A stretch of DNA of 64,000 bases from the NCBI RefSeq assembly GCF_026104355.1, contig NZ_CP110535.1, positions 806,001 through 870,000 on the forward strand, given 5' to 3'. Source of the stretch: Halomonas sp. BDJS001 (lineage in GTDB: Bacteria > Pseudomonadota > Gammaproteobacteria > Pseudomonadales > Halomonadaceae). The position numbers and the translations under genes were made by a program. This document shows, piece after piece, positions 38,834 to 48,030 of this stretch; within the stretch, counting starts at the first letter, position 1, and each line of letters opens with the position of its first letter. The notes below the pieces were generated by a model. It was given only the letters and a program-made list of their open reading frames with translations, was not told the origin of the DNA and did no database searches.

Positions 38834-39690
38834 ATGGATAAAAATTATAATATGTCGATAACATTTGATGATATTCCTGTTCATGGTTCAGTCGCTGGAG
38901 AAATATCTAGAAAAGATATAGTTGATTTTATACTTAGTGCCACAAAAAAGCATGATTTGCCATCTATGGTGGGATTCGTGAATATGGGTAAATTAAAAGA
39001 AGGAGAAAAAAACCATGAGGAGGTAGTGGACGAATGGGTATCACAAGGAGGCATGCTGGGGAATCATACGTATTCACACTTAGATTTAAGAGAGGTAAGT
39101 GCGCAAGAATTTGTTTGTGATATCAGAAAAACCAAGAATTAATAGTGGATAAAAAAACAACACAAATTTTTTCGGTATCCATATTTACTTGAAGGGGATA
39201 GTTACGAGAAGTTAGTTTATATTAAAAATTACTTGGATAGTAATGGGTACAAAGTTTGTCCTGTCTCAGTTGATTTTCTTGACTTTCTCTGGAATGAGCC
39301 AGTTGCATGGTGTATCAAAAATAATAAATATTCTAACATTGAGAAGTTGAAAGAACTTTATATAAAAACAGCATTATGTAAAATCAAGTCAGCTAAAGAG
39401 ATATCCTTGAAATATTATAAGAGAAATATTAACCATGTTATGTTGTTACATGCGGGAATAGCAACAGCTATTTTTTCAATGATTTGATTGATGAAATAAA
39501 GAATGAAGGTGTAAACATAGTAAATGTACAAGATTCAATGCAAGATCCTTGTTATATGATTTCTCCTTTAATTGTTAGTAAAAAAGGACGAAACCATCTA
39601 ATGAAAACAGCATTTATACATGAAGAAGATTTGTCGAGTTATCCCCAAGTGCCTAGGTCGCTGATAAATGAAATAGGCTATAAAAAATAA
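38834..39690 (+). CDS. NodB-type polysaccharide deacetylase-like protein (frameshifted in A and T runs)
   Basis: Reconstructed as about 286 residues. It needs one extra A in the A5 run near 39127, a shift in the A7 run at 39151-39157, and one extra T in the T6 run near 39470. All five NodB motifs then align: SITFDDIP, GNHTYSH, FFRYPYLLEG, VDFLDFLW and VMLLHAG. The DD and HxxxH metal ligands are kept. No signal peptide is present, so it should be cytoplasmic, which suits removal of an N-acyl group from a small metabolite rather than cell-wall glycan. AGGGGG precedes the ATG. First gene of the operon. Confidence 0.75.
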
Positions 39691-39692
39691 TT

Positions 39693-40863
39693 ATGATTAC
39701 GTTTCTGTTTTTTTAATAATAGCAATAGCTCAGCTTAGCTTAGGGTTAAGTCTACCTTCTTTACCTGAAATATCTGAACTTTTGCACTTCAATGAAATAG
39801 ACGAAGCTAATTATACGCTGTATTTTTTATGCGGGATTTTTATTTCTCAAGTGTTTGTTGGTTTTCTTTTTTCAAGGCTCAGTAAGTTTAAATTAATTAT
39901 TTTAGGGTTGACTATATTCCTTTTTGGATCAACTTTGACAATATCTCCTTGCTCAGGAAATGTTTTTCTACTAGGTAGAGCTATACAGGGAGTGGGCGTG
40001 GGTTCTTCTACAGTTTTAGTAAGGGCTTTGCTGAAAGATTTTTTTAGCGGTAAACAGTATTTGATGACAGGATCTAAGTTGTATTCATATAATGCTTTAA
40101 TACCTGCAGTATCACCTGTGATAGGAGCATTCATATACGTTTATTTTGGTGTTAATTCTGCACCATACTTACTCTCTCTTATTACATTGGTGGTAATTTT
40201 ATTGTTATTAATAAATAGGAGGGAGTTTTTATTTACAGAAAGGAAAGATAGGCTTGAAGCTAACTATAAAACAAGGTGTCAGTATTTCTCAATAATTAAA
40301 AATAAGACATTTCTAGGGCTAACTGTTGTTTCTGGCTTGATCTATTCTGGAGAAATAGTCTTTATTAGTAGATCGCAAACAATACTGCAAAAAGAATTGC
40401 TGGAAACACCAGTTGTGGCTGGAAGTATTGTTACTTTTACTATATTCGGATTTTTTATAGGGGCTCAGTTATCAAAAAGATAGTAACTAATAAAAACATA
40501 ATTAAAATAATACATTCAGGAGTTTTGATATGTTTATTATCAAGTGTTTTAGGCTTTGGGTATAAATCCATACCAATAAACACTTCAATAGTAATATTTT
40601 TCACTATGAGTCTGTATATGTTTGGTGCAGGGTTGGTTTATATTAATGCGTCACTTCTTGCCATATCGGAAGTGGCAAAGTTTTCTGGCGTGGCAAGCTC
40701 TTTATTGTCTATTTTTCAAGGGGCGCTTGTCTTAATTGTAGCCAATACAAAATTAGGAATAAGTATGTTAGATGAATACTTAGTTATACAGATTTTATGC
40801 TCTCTGTTGGCATTGTTGATTATTATATGTTTAGTAAAAAAGAGGTCTGAATATGTACTGTGA
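39693..40863 (+). CDS. MFS transporter, Bcr/CflA-like (frameshifted in T and A runs)
   Basis: Reconstructed as about 390 residues by adding a T to the T7 run at 39708-39714 and an A to the A5 run at 40474-40478. It starts MITFLFFLIIAIAQLSLGLSLPSLPEI two bases after the deacetylase stop. Motifs include FVGFLFSRLSKFKLIILG (the loop 2-3 motif in degenerate form) and GRAIQGVGVGSSTVLVRALLKDFF. Around twelve hydrophobic segments are expected. This subfamily exports drugs or small metabolites, so it may export the product of this operon. Its 3' end overlaps the ligase start. Confidence 0.75.
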
Positions 40864-42328
40864 TATGAAAAAAATTATTGAGTCGGTAAAAAGGGAAAAA
40901 AGAATAATTGTTATAGATAAAAATGATAAAAAGGTATTTAGTAATGGAACTTTGCTTGAGATGGCAAAGGAGTTTTCTCAAAAATTTAGTATTTTAGAAG
41001 GAGAGATATGTTGCATATATATAAGTGATATATTTAGTCAATTAGTTGCATTTTGGGGAACAATTCTTGCAGGAGGAGTACCTGTTTTGGTGCAATATGA
41101 GGATGAATTATTGAGTAGTCCATCAACAAAATTCTTATCTGCTATTAAAAGCTGTAAGTCTAATTATTATATAATACTATTGAATGGTAGTTTTGTCTTG
41201 AAAGAGTCTAAGTCTGATTTATATCAGCACAAAAATTTAGATTTCGATTTCATTCAACTCAGTTCTGGAAGCACGGGTACTCCTAAAGCAATTAAAATGT
41301 ATTGGAGTAGCATAGAAAATAATATAGCAATAAACAAAGATTATTTTTCTAAGCTTGGAATCGATATCCAAGGTGTATCTCTTAACTGGCTAAGGCTTGA
41401 TCATGTTGTACCTATAGTTACAATGCATATCTACGATATCGCTTTAGGAAACGATCAAGTAATTGTAGAAACTTCTCATGCTTTAAAACATCCGGAAGCA
41501 ATATGTAAGGCTATTGAGTACTATAAAGTAAAAAGAACTTGGTCTCCAAATTTTGGAGTTAAAATGCTATCAAAATTTTTGGAAAGAAGTAATTATGATT
41601 TTGATTTAAGCTCTTTAAATATTTATCTAAATGCTGGTGAGCAAGTAACACATGAAGCTATGAAGCATATGGTTAAATCTGGGAAGCGGCATGCGTTAAA
41701 TCCTCAATCGTTATTTTCTTCTTTTGGAATGGCTGAGCTATCTACTATAGTAAGTAATTCACAATGGTATTACAGTAATAGGCATGATAATTTTGTTTCT
41801 TGTGGATCTTTGCTTAATGGTCTGGATGTTAAAATCACTAACAAAGATATGTTTGGAGTAGGTGAGCTTTACTTTAAGAGTAAAGATTTGCTTAATGGAG
41901 AGCGTTACTACCTGGATGAAAATAGTAACCATGAATCATACGATAGAAAAAGTGGTTGGTTTAAAACGGGCGATCTAGCTTTCATGAAAAGTGGAGAGCT
42001 TTATATCTGCGGTAGAGAGAAAGAAGTTATTATTGCTAAAGCAGAAAAAATATACCCACATATAATTGAAGAGATGATTAATAATTTTTACGGCCTAAGA
42101 ACAGCCTGCGTACCTATTTTTAATAGTGGTAAAGGCTCTAATGATATTGGGATCGTTGTAGAAGGAGAAAGACATAACGTTGTTGATAAAGATATTGTAA
42201 ATAAGATTAAAGAGGAGGCAGGCGTTACTATCCGTAAAATCATCAGTGTAGAAAATAAAATGTTTCTAGTTACAACTAGTGGGAAAGTAAAACGATCTGA
42301 AATGTCAAAATATTTTGAGGATAAATAA
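40853..42328 (+). CDS. AMP-dependent acyl-/amino-acid ligase (adenylation enzyme)
   Basis: A 491-residue ANL superfamily enzyme that activates a carboxylate as acyl-AMP. The P loop is QLSSGSTGTPKAIKM (135-149), followed by the A5-type SSFGMAELS, SGWFKTGDLAFM, the hinge CGREKEVIIAKAEKIYPHIIEE and the catalytic-lysine tail TSGKVKRSEM. No carrier-protein domain is attached and none was seen nearby, so the acyl group may go to CoA, an amine, or a carrier elsewhere. It overlaps the MFS gene by 11 bases; ATG 40865 is an alternative start. No frameshift. Confidence 0.85.
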   Translation: MYCDMKKIIESVKREKRIIVIDKNDKKVFSNGTLLEMAKEFSQKFSILEGEICCIYISDIFSQLVAFWGTILAGGVPVLVQYEDELLSSPSTKFLSAIKSCKSNYYIILLNGSFVLKESKSDLYQHKNLDFDFIQLSSGSTGTPKAIKMYWSSIENNIAINKDYFSKLGIDIQGVSLNWLRLDHVVPIVTMHIYDIALGNDQVIVETSHALKHPEAICKAIEYYKVKRTWSPNFGVKMLSKFLERSNYDFDLSSLNIYLNAGEQVTHEAMKHMVKSGKRHALNPQSLFSSFGMAELSTIVSNSQWYYSNRHDNFVSCGSLLNGLDVKITNKDMFGVGELYFKSKDLLNGERYYLDENSNHESYDRKSGWFKTGDLAFMKSGELYICGREKEVIIAKAEKIYPHIIEEMINNFYGLRTACVPIFNSGKGSNDIGIVVEGERHNVVDKDIVNKIKEEAGVTIRKIISVENKMFLVTTSGKVKRSEMSKYFEDK

Positions 42329-43033
42329 ATGAAAAAGGTTCTAATTACTGGAGCAACTTACGGACTTGGGGCTTCTTTAAGAGATGTTCTCTTAAAAGAG
42401 GGCAGGGAGGTTTTTACAATAGGAAGATCAACAATTAATGAAATAAACGATAGGCATCATCATTTGACGGGTGACCTAGTAAAACATTCTGATATTAATA
42501 GAATAGCCTCAAGTCTTTCAGAGGTAAAGTTTAACTTGATTATACATAATGCCTCTGCATTAGGGGAGATAGGTGATGTGGAATCAATCACCGAAAGTAG
42601 CTGGAATGATACATTTATGCTAAACCTTTTTGCACCTTTTTTCTTAACAAAAAAATTGTTGAATAATGTAAATTATGGACGAGTTTTGTTTATCTCATCC
42701 TCTGCTGGTGTAGACCCTATACCAAATTTAATCGCTTATTCAATAACAAAATCTGCAATTATATCTTTAAAAGAAAGTCTTAATGTTGGCAGCAGTGAGT
42801 ATAATATTTGCTATGGTTGTCTTGACCCCGGAATGATAAATACTAGTATGCAAAGTAAGTTAAGAAATGCAACTAGTGATGTTTTTCCGCAATCTAAAAA
42901 ATTTCAACAGATATATAAGATCGGTTTATTGAAATCTCCGGATGAGTTAGCAATAAGTATCATTGATGCTGTTTCAAATATGAGTGACAAAGAGTTTACA
43001 TCAGGCATGATAAAGGTGAAATATGGAAGTTAA
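42329..43033 (+). CDS. SDR family oxidoreductase 1 of the island
   Basis: A 234-residue NAD(P)-dependent reductase. Cofactor motif VLITGATYGLGASL (4-17), NNA-equivalent LIIHNASALGEIG, catalytic Ser and Tyr-Lys in LFISSSAGVDPIPNLIAYSITKSA. Its shape resembles the sepiapterin/benzil reductase-like group. It starts immediately after the ligase stop and overlaps the next SDR by 11 bases, so translation is coupled. Substrate unknown; presumably an intermediate of this pathway. Confidence 0.85.
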   Translation: MKKVLITGATYGLGASLRDVLLKEGREVFTIGRSTINEINDRHHHLTGDLVKHSDINRIASSLSEVKFNLIIHNASALGEIGDVESITESSWNDTFMLNLFAPFFLTKKLLNNVNYGRVLFISSSAGVDPIPNLIAYSITKSAIISLKESLNVGSSEYNICYGCLDPGMINTSMQSKLRNATSDVFPQSKKFQQIYKIGLLKSPDELAISIIDAVSNMSDKEFTSGMIKVKYGS

Positions 43034-43828
43034 TAAAAGCGACATGACTGGAAAGTCTTATATAATTACAGGTGCTGAAAGTGGAATTGGTCTTTCAATA
43101 GCTAAAATGATATTGAGTCATGGAGGTAATGTTGTTATTCATTACCTCCATGACTCATCAATCGAAAAAGAATTAAAAAATAAGTTCGATAGATCTTCGT
43201 TTGAGTTGTATCAAGGAGATTTTTCCGATTTAAGTATTCCTGAGAAGTTGTTTAAATACTCTGTAAAAAGGTTTGGGCATATTTCTGGAATCGTTAACAA
43301 TGCAGCTACGGGAGAACGTGGGGACGTAGAAAAAACCACAGCTGCGAAGTTGTCCAATTCACTGAACGTAAATTTAATTTCTCCTTATATTCTTGCTAGG
43401 GAATTTTCTTTTCATATTAAGTCTAGAAAATCATCAGGGGTTATTTTGAATATTGGATCTATTAATGCGTATTGTGGTGAGGATGAGATGATTGCGTATG
43501 CCACCTCAAAAGGTGGCTTAATGACACTCACTAAAGCGATGGCTCAAGATTTAATATCATATAATATAAGAGTAAATCTTATTAACGTCGGATGGACAGC
43601 AACTAGTGGTGAGGTAGAAAGGGTTAGTAGATCTAAGATATTATCTGAATCAAATAATAAAGTTCCTAAATCTATTAGCCCAAGAGGGAGTTTATTAACA
43701 CCCGTAGAAGTTGCAAGACATGCTTTTTTTGGATTTCAGATTCGTCATATCCGGCAAATGGGGTTGTATACGAACTAGAACAATATCCATTTTTGGGGCG
43801 AAATATGATTCCTTATGTTTGTGATTAA
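43023..43828 (+). CDS. SDR family oxidoreductase 2 of the island (3' frameshift in a T run)
   Basis: Reconstructed as about 268 residues. Core motifs: YIITGAESGIGLSIAKM, VNNAATGERGD, ILNIGSINAYCGEDEMIAYATSKGG. As written it ends at 43778 with a nonsense tail. Adding one T to the T7 run at 43734-43740 gives FFWISDSSYPANGVVYELEQ and a GRN ending, the natural SDR C-terminus, with a stop at 43826. It probably works with the preceding SDR on the same or a related intermediate. Confidence 0.8.
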
Positions 43829-43858
43829 TTGCATATTTTAAAATTTTTGAGGTTTGAC

Positions 43859-44856
43859 ATGAAAATATTTAAAACTATTGAATTTGAAGAGATTGCTAAT
43901 TTCTTTCATGAACAAGCAGGAAATAGATTTATCTCCTCAGAGTACCTAAGTCATGAGTATTCAAATGAAAAATCATCTTTTTTTCACTTTTTGATAAAAA
44001 AGAACTCATTGCTTGCTTAGGATATGTATTTATTCCAATACATTCAAAAGAAAAAGAATGCATATACAATAGCTATTTATTAGAAAGGTTTTTAGCTCAT
44101 AAAAAAATAAGAGGAAGCAAGTTTTTTTCATATTTATTTGAAGAAATTAGAGATGATTATCAAGGAGATGTTTTATGGGCGCTAACAGGAGTCACCAATT
44201 TTTTTATTAAACGTGGTTTTTTTAAAATTAAGCCAGAGACGTTGCGTTCTTATTATGTTAGGCCAAGGTTAAATTTGTTTAATTATAATAGCTACAAAAT
44301 TGATAAATATATATCTGAGTGTTCTGTGTTAACTAAAGCGAAATGCTATATAGGAAGCTCTCATGTATCGATGGTTAATTATGATGAGTTTGACAAGGAA
44401 ATATATAATCGTGTGACAGTTGATGATTTAAAACCTTACTTTTCCAAAGAATATTTAAAATGGTATATGCATCCAACTAAGTTTAGAGAAAGGAAGTTGT
44501 TTGAAGTTATTGTTGATAACGAAATTAAAATGTGGGGGATGATAAGTATAACCAAATATATGACTGCAATAATTGATCATATCGCACTGCAAGAGTTAGA
44601 TGATTGTTGTTCATTGATGATTGAACTAGACCTCTATATTAGATCATTAGGGGTTTTGTCATGTGAGTATATGTATAATCCTAATTCAGTAACAGGTTCA
44701 ATGGTTTCAAAATCGCTTAAAAAAATAGGTTACAATATTGTTTCTACAAAACCTACATTTGTTTATGCTTCATCATCAATGTCTCTTGAAGGATTTAATA
44801 CGGAGTGGATTTGTGCCCCTCCTTGCTGGCAGCCTAAAGATGGCGTTATTATTTAA
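43859..44856 (+). CDS. GNAT-like acyltransferase, possibly double-domain (frameshifted in a T run)
   Basis: Reconstructed as about 332 residues by adding a T to the T5 run at 43988-43992, which joins SSFFHFF to DKKELIACLGYVFIPI. The N-terminal half has GNAT features (ELIACLGYVFIP, then RGSKFFSYLFEEI as the acyl-CoA binding turn, then NFFIKRGFFKI). The C-terminal half has a second, weaker GNAT-like end (SKSLKKIGYN). GAGG precedes the ATG at 43859. It could transfer the activated acyl group or an acetyl group; this is inference. Last gene before the luxI promoter. Confidence 0.6.
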
Positions 44857-45189
44857 ATCCTTTTTTCTGGTAATGTTAGGTACTTTTACATACTGCCTCG
44901 AAATTTATGATTTATCAATTTTGAAGCTGACTTTGAAAAAAATATTTCTACTTTTGTTTTGTCTCTATAAATCCATTGATATCGGATAGGTATTATCTAG
45001 CAAAGGTTGATTTTATAGTAAGCGATTATTCGAGACATGAAGATATATCTTGAATGGTGGTATCGGTTGCATAGTTTCTGGGTTGTACAATCAGTTCAAT
45101 AACATGAAAAGTCTACTGTACTATGGGACAGGTGTATTAATGAATTAACTAGTATTACTATTTTAAGGAGTTGATTCAGAGGAAAGGTT
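44857..45189. other. 333-bp luxI upstream region
   Basis: Very AT-rich and without a gene. It contains the second lux-box-like palindrome and a candidate -10. No clear terminator of the upstream operon was seen, so luxI may also be read through from it. Confidence 0.5.
45116..45131 (+). promoter_or_regulatory. Lux-box-like palindrome upstream of luxI
   Basis: CTGTACTATGGGACAG, CT-N12-AG form, 6 of 8 positions self-complementary and 13 of 16 identical to the copy at 38706. The right half GGACAGGT is shared by both. TAGTAT (45150) or TATTAC (45153) as -10 puts the box centre about 40 bases before the transcription start. Confidence 0.6.
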
Positions 45190-45903
45190 ATGATTTTATC
45201 TTCATTGAATAAAAATCAAATGTTTCATGGTATAGAAGTTGTGGCTTCTAATTACACTGATCTACCTAAATCTAGTCTTGATAAAATTTTTGAACTTAGA
45301 AAGAAAGTATTTATTGATAGAAGGAAATGGGATATAGAGAGCTACACTGGAGGGGGTTTAGAATATGATGAATATGATAATGATGAAGCTTACTACATCT
45401 ATCTGTTAATTAATAACTGTATTTCTGGTTGTGTAAGGCTTCGTCCATCAACATCCCCAACACTTATGACCGGAGCTCTGAAGTGGTTAAAAGAGTCAAG
45501 TCAGTTTGACGAAAGTCAGCTTGAGAATAGCTGGGAAGCCTCACGATTTTTTATTACTCCGGATAAGATTAATTTTGGAGCTAAGAAGAGTTTTGATGTA
45601 AGAATATATGCTCTGTTTATAAGTATGATTGATTTTGGTTTGAATAGAGGGGTTATAAACTATGAAGTCGTTGTTGATGAAATGATGAGGCGTGTGTTAA
45701 GAATGTGCGGGTGGCCCCTCAATGTTCTCAATTCGGGATTTGGGTCATTAAGTGAAAAAGTTTATTATGGAAATCTTCCTTGTTGTCAGAAGGCAGTTAA
45801 AGATATTATGTTTATTGCTAATAAGAATAATGAAAGTTGCAATATACATGGTGGTTTTGTCAAATCAAGTTCATGCGCAATGCCTTTGTCATTGCTTGCT
45901 TAA
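45190..45903 (+). CDS. luxI: Acyl-homoserine-lactone synthase, LuxI family
   Basis: A 237-residue autoinducer synthase that joins an acyl chain from acyl-ACP to the amino group of SAM to give an acyl-homoserine lactone. The invariant residues are in place: IFELRKKVFIDRRKWDIE (Arg, Phe, Trp), YDEYDNDEAYYIYL (Glu/Asp pair), CVRLRPSTSPTLM (Arg) and SWEASRFFI (Glu, Arg). Length is typical to slightly long. AGAGGAA lies 5 bases before the ATG. AT-rich and codon-biased unlike the backbone. It runs into the convergent luxR, overlapping 44 bases. Confidence 0.93.
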   Translation: MILSSLNKNQMFHGIEVVASNYTDLPKSSLDKIFELRKKVFIDRRKWDIESYTGGGLEYDEYDNDEAYYIYLLINNCISGCVRLRPSTSPTLMTGALKWLKESSQFDESQLENSWEASRFFITPDKINFGAKKSFDVRIYALFISMIDFGLNRGVINYEVVVDEMMRRVLRMCGWPLNVLNSGFGSLSEKVYYGNLPCCQKAVKDIMFIANKNNESCNIHGGFVKSSSCAMPLSLLA

Positions 45904-46645
45904 TATTAACTGAATCTAATTTTTTAATTATATTCTGTGCGTGAAACTTAACAGTTCTTTCGGATATGCTCAGTATTAAAGCAATTTCTCCGTAAGACTT
46001 GCCCATTGCAACCCAGTGTAGACATTCCGCTTCCCGTTCTGTGAGACGTCGGTAAGGCTTAAGCCTAGCAAGGGATGGGCGTTGCTGGTGTGCTATGTAA
46101 CTAATAGTAGATATTAGATATGAATGATTTTGCACAATTTTTTTGAATTCTAAATTTTCTTTACTGCTTGCTAAGTGCATTGACCCAAAAGCACAGCCTG
46201 GCTCGTGTACTGGGACAGTAAAACCCTGCTCAATGCCATATTGAGCCGACATGTCAAATATGTGTTTTGATTTATTGTCTTTCCTTAGGCTACCTTTCCA
46301 AAAGAAAGCTGCGGAAGTTGTTGAAGAGTGATTGATTATAGGATCATTGCGGTATAAAGCATGCGATTCATAGAGTTTTACCCAATCTTTTGGATAGTTA
46401 CCTAAAATGACAGCCTTATCAGCCTCGGGTGGTAGATAACCCACATAGACATAGCTGAAGTTAGCGATCCCTATTTTTTCAAAGGCCCACGAAAGTACTT
46501 CTACATATTCTGGTGCTCCTTTGCCAATGTTGTGCTGGATTTCAGTCAGAATGTAATGTCCAAGATCACGTATTGATCGCTCGTCAGCTTGAAACATAGA
46601 TCCTCTAATTATCTCAGCAGATTCAACCTGTCTAGTTCCTGTCAC
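45860..46645 (-). CDS. luxR: LuxR family quorum-sensing transcriptional regulator
   Basis: A 261-residue regulator. The N-terminal autoinducer-binding domain keeps the typical W-x3-Y-x8-D-P pattern in DWVKLYESHALYRNDPI, followed by FFWK and EQGFTVPVHEPGCAFG. The C-terminal HTH is LTEREAECLHWVAMGKSYGEIALILSISERTVKFHAQNIIKKL. Start GTG with GGAGG 7 bases before. It should bind the signal made by the neighbouring LuxI and act at the two palindromes. The gene is less AT-rich than luxI. Confidence 0.92.
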   Translation of the reverse strand: MTGTRQVESAEIIRGSMFQADERSIRDLGHYILTEIQHNIGKGAPEYVEVLSWAFEKIGIANFSYVYVGYLPPEADKAVILGNYPKDWVKLYESHALYRNDPIINHSSTTSAAFFWKGSLRKDNKSKHIFDMSAQYGIEQGFTVPVHEPGCAFGSMHLASSKENLEFKKIVQNHSYLISTISYIAHQQRPSLARLKPYRRLTEREAECLHWVAMGKSYGEIALILSISERTVKFHAQNIIKKLDSVNIKQAMTKALRMNLI

Positions 46646-46799
46646 GTTGTATCCTCCAAGGCCAGCGCGTTGTTATGGCTACTTGAACTTACCAATATAG
46701 TAGCATGCTTTGTTTTCATCATATGCAGGATAGGAGCGGTGTTGTGTAAAAACGAGGCTACAGTCAGGCCGATCTGGATGTTGAGATCAATGTACTATT

Positions 46800-46905
46800 C
46801 ATATTGCTATTCGTACCAGCGAAATCGAAGGTGAGCGCCCGAATGTTGGTTCAGTAAGATCTTCCTTTGCCCGATAGCTGGGATTAGAGCAGGTCGGTTT
46901 AACCA
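46800..46905 (+). pseudogene. Remnant of a Fic family protein
   Basis: The frame reads IAIRTSEIEGERPNVGSVRS and SFAR, a stop (TAG at 46874), then LGLEQVGL. This is the conserved N-terminal inhibitory-helix region (S-x-I-E-G-E ... VRSSxARRLG) of class Fic/DUF4172 proteins. Nothing before or after it extends the match far, and no HPFxxGNGR catalytic motif is present, so this is a small fossil at the island edge. Confidence 0.6.
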
Positions 46906-46975
46906 CACACATAACAGTACCAGAGTCTGAGCCGGTGGACGCAGCTCGTGCTATTCGGTGATGTTTGGTTAAGCA

Positions 46976-46998
46976 ACTACCGAGGACGTCTCGGTAGT
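46976..46998 (-). terminator. Inverted repeat after the DMT transporter gene
   Basis: ACTACCGAG, 5-base spacer, CTCGGTAGT; a 9-bp perfect stem about 20 bases beyond the transporter stop. No T tract, so termination is uncertain. Confidence 0.4.
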
Positions 46999-47016
46999 TC
47001 ATTGAGAATATAGGCG

Positions 47017-47937
47017 TCAGCCCCGCTGTTGCCGTAACACCATCACCCCCGCGATTAAGATCATGCCCATACCCAGCCAAGTCATGGCATCAGGCACTTC
47101 GCTGAATAGCAGGTAGCCCCAAAGGCTGGCAAAGATGAGGTAGGCGTAATCAAAGGTGCCGATCAACACCGAAGGGGCAATTTGATAGGCCCTTGCCACC
47201 CCGGTATTCACAATGATCAGCAGTAACGCGTAGGCGCCCACGATCAATAACGCTGTGGCGTCTAGCGGTTGCCAACCGGCGAACAGGAAAGGCGCGCGTT
47301 CAGCGAGCGATGCTGTGCTGTTGATTGCCACCAGCACGCTGAAAAGACTGCCTGCTGCCAGGAAGGCTAGATTTAATCCCAGGGTGAGAAGTAGGGGGTG
47401 TTCTCTTTGGCAGTGGTGGCGAGTGACCAGCATCGCTAGCGCATAAAAGAGGGCGGCAAGCACGGGTAGCAGTGTGGCAGGTGTGAAGGTGTCGCCGCCA
47501 GGGCGCAACACCACCACCACGCCCAGGAAACCGCAGAGAATGCCTAGCCAGGCTTGGCGTGAAAGATGCTCGCCCGCCCCAAAAGCAGCCAGCACGGCAA
47601 TAAACAGCGGTGTGGTGTAAATGGCGACCGCTGCCACCGAAAGCGGAATCAGCGGCAGTGCTGCGTAGTAGGCTATCCACATCAGTAACAGAAGCAGGCT
47701 TCTTATCGCCACCCAGCGGTGTGATTTTACCTTGGGGAGGGGGCCTGAATGGCCAATGATCAATCCAAAGAGTATCGGCAGCGATAGTGTTGAGGCGATG
47801 ACATAGAGTTGCCATAGCGACATACTGGCACTTAGATACTTAACCAGGGCGTCGGTCAACGCCAGCAGAAAGACAGCCCCCACGATAAGGCTTATGCCCT
47901 GTAGGATATTATCTTGTGGTTCAGCGGTGGCCTTCAT
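47017..47937 (-). CDS. DMT superfamily (EamA) transporter
   Basis: A 306-residue inner-membrane protein with ten predicted helices in two EamA repeats (SLIVGAVFLLALTDALVKYLSASMSLWQLYVI..., ATLLPVLAALFYALAMLVTRH...). The first repeat ends VAIYTTPLFIAVLAAFGAGEHLS and the second has FASLWGYLLFSEVPDAMTWLGMGMILIAGVMVL, both typical. Family members export amino acids or metabolites; the substrate is unknown. GC-rich backbone-like codon use. Divergent from a LysR regulator that may control it. Confidence 0.88.
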   Translation of the reverse strand: MKATAEPQDNILQGISLIVGAVFLLALTDALVKYLSASMSLWQLYVIASTLSLPILFGLIIGHSGPLPKVKSHRWVAIRSLLLLLMWIAYYAALPLIPLSVAAVAIYTTPLFIAVLAAFGAGEHLSRQAWLGILCGFLGVVVVLRPGGDTFTPATLLPVLAALFYALAMLVTRHHCQREHPLLLTLGLNLAFLAAGSLFSVLVAINSTASLAERAPFLFAGWQPLDATALLIVGAYALLLIIVNTGVARAYQIAPSVLIGTFDYAYLIFASLWGYLLFSEVPDAMTWLGMGMILIAGVMVLRQQRG

Positions 47938-48030
47938 TGCAGCGTTCCAGGTATGGATTCCGCTCTAGAATGCCGCTGCCTCTTGCAGTGCTTCAAACGA
48001 CTTCTGCGTCACAATGCATGAGCTCAGATT

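Larger units (their letters stand above)
46646..47016. other. 371-bp degenerate region right of luxR
   Basis: It holds the luxR promoter (not resolved), a Fic-family remnant listed separately and an inverted repeat near 46976. No intact gene. Confidence 0.5.

Noticed and set aside
46205..46225. A third GGGACAG element inside luxR, considered as a lux box
   Set aside because: It lacks the CT-N12-AG spacing and lies within the coding sequence of luxR, away from any promoter.
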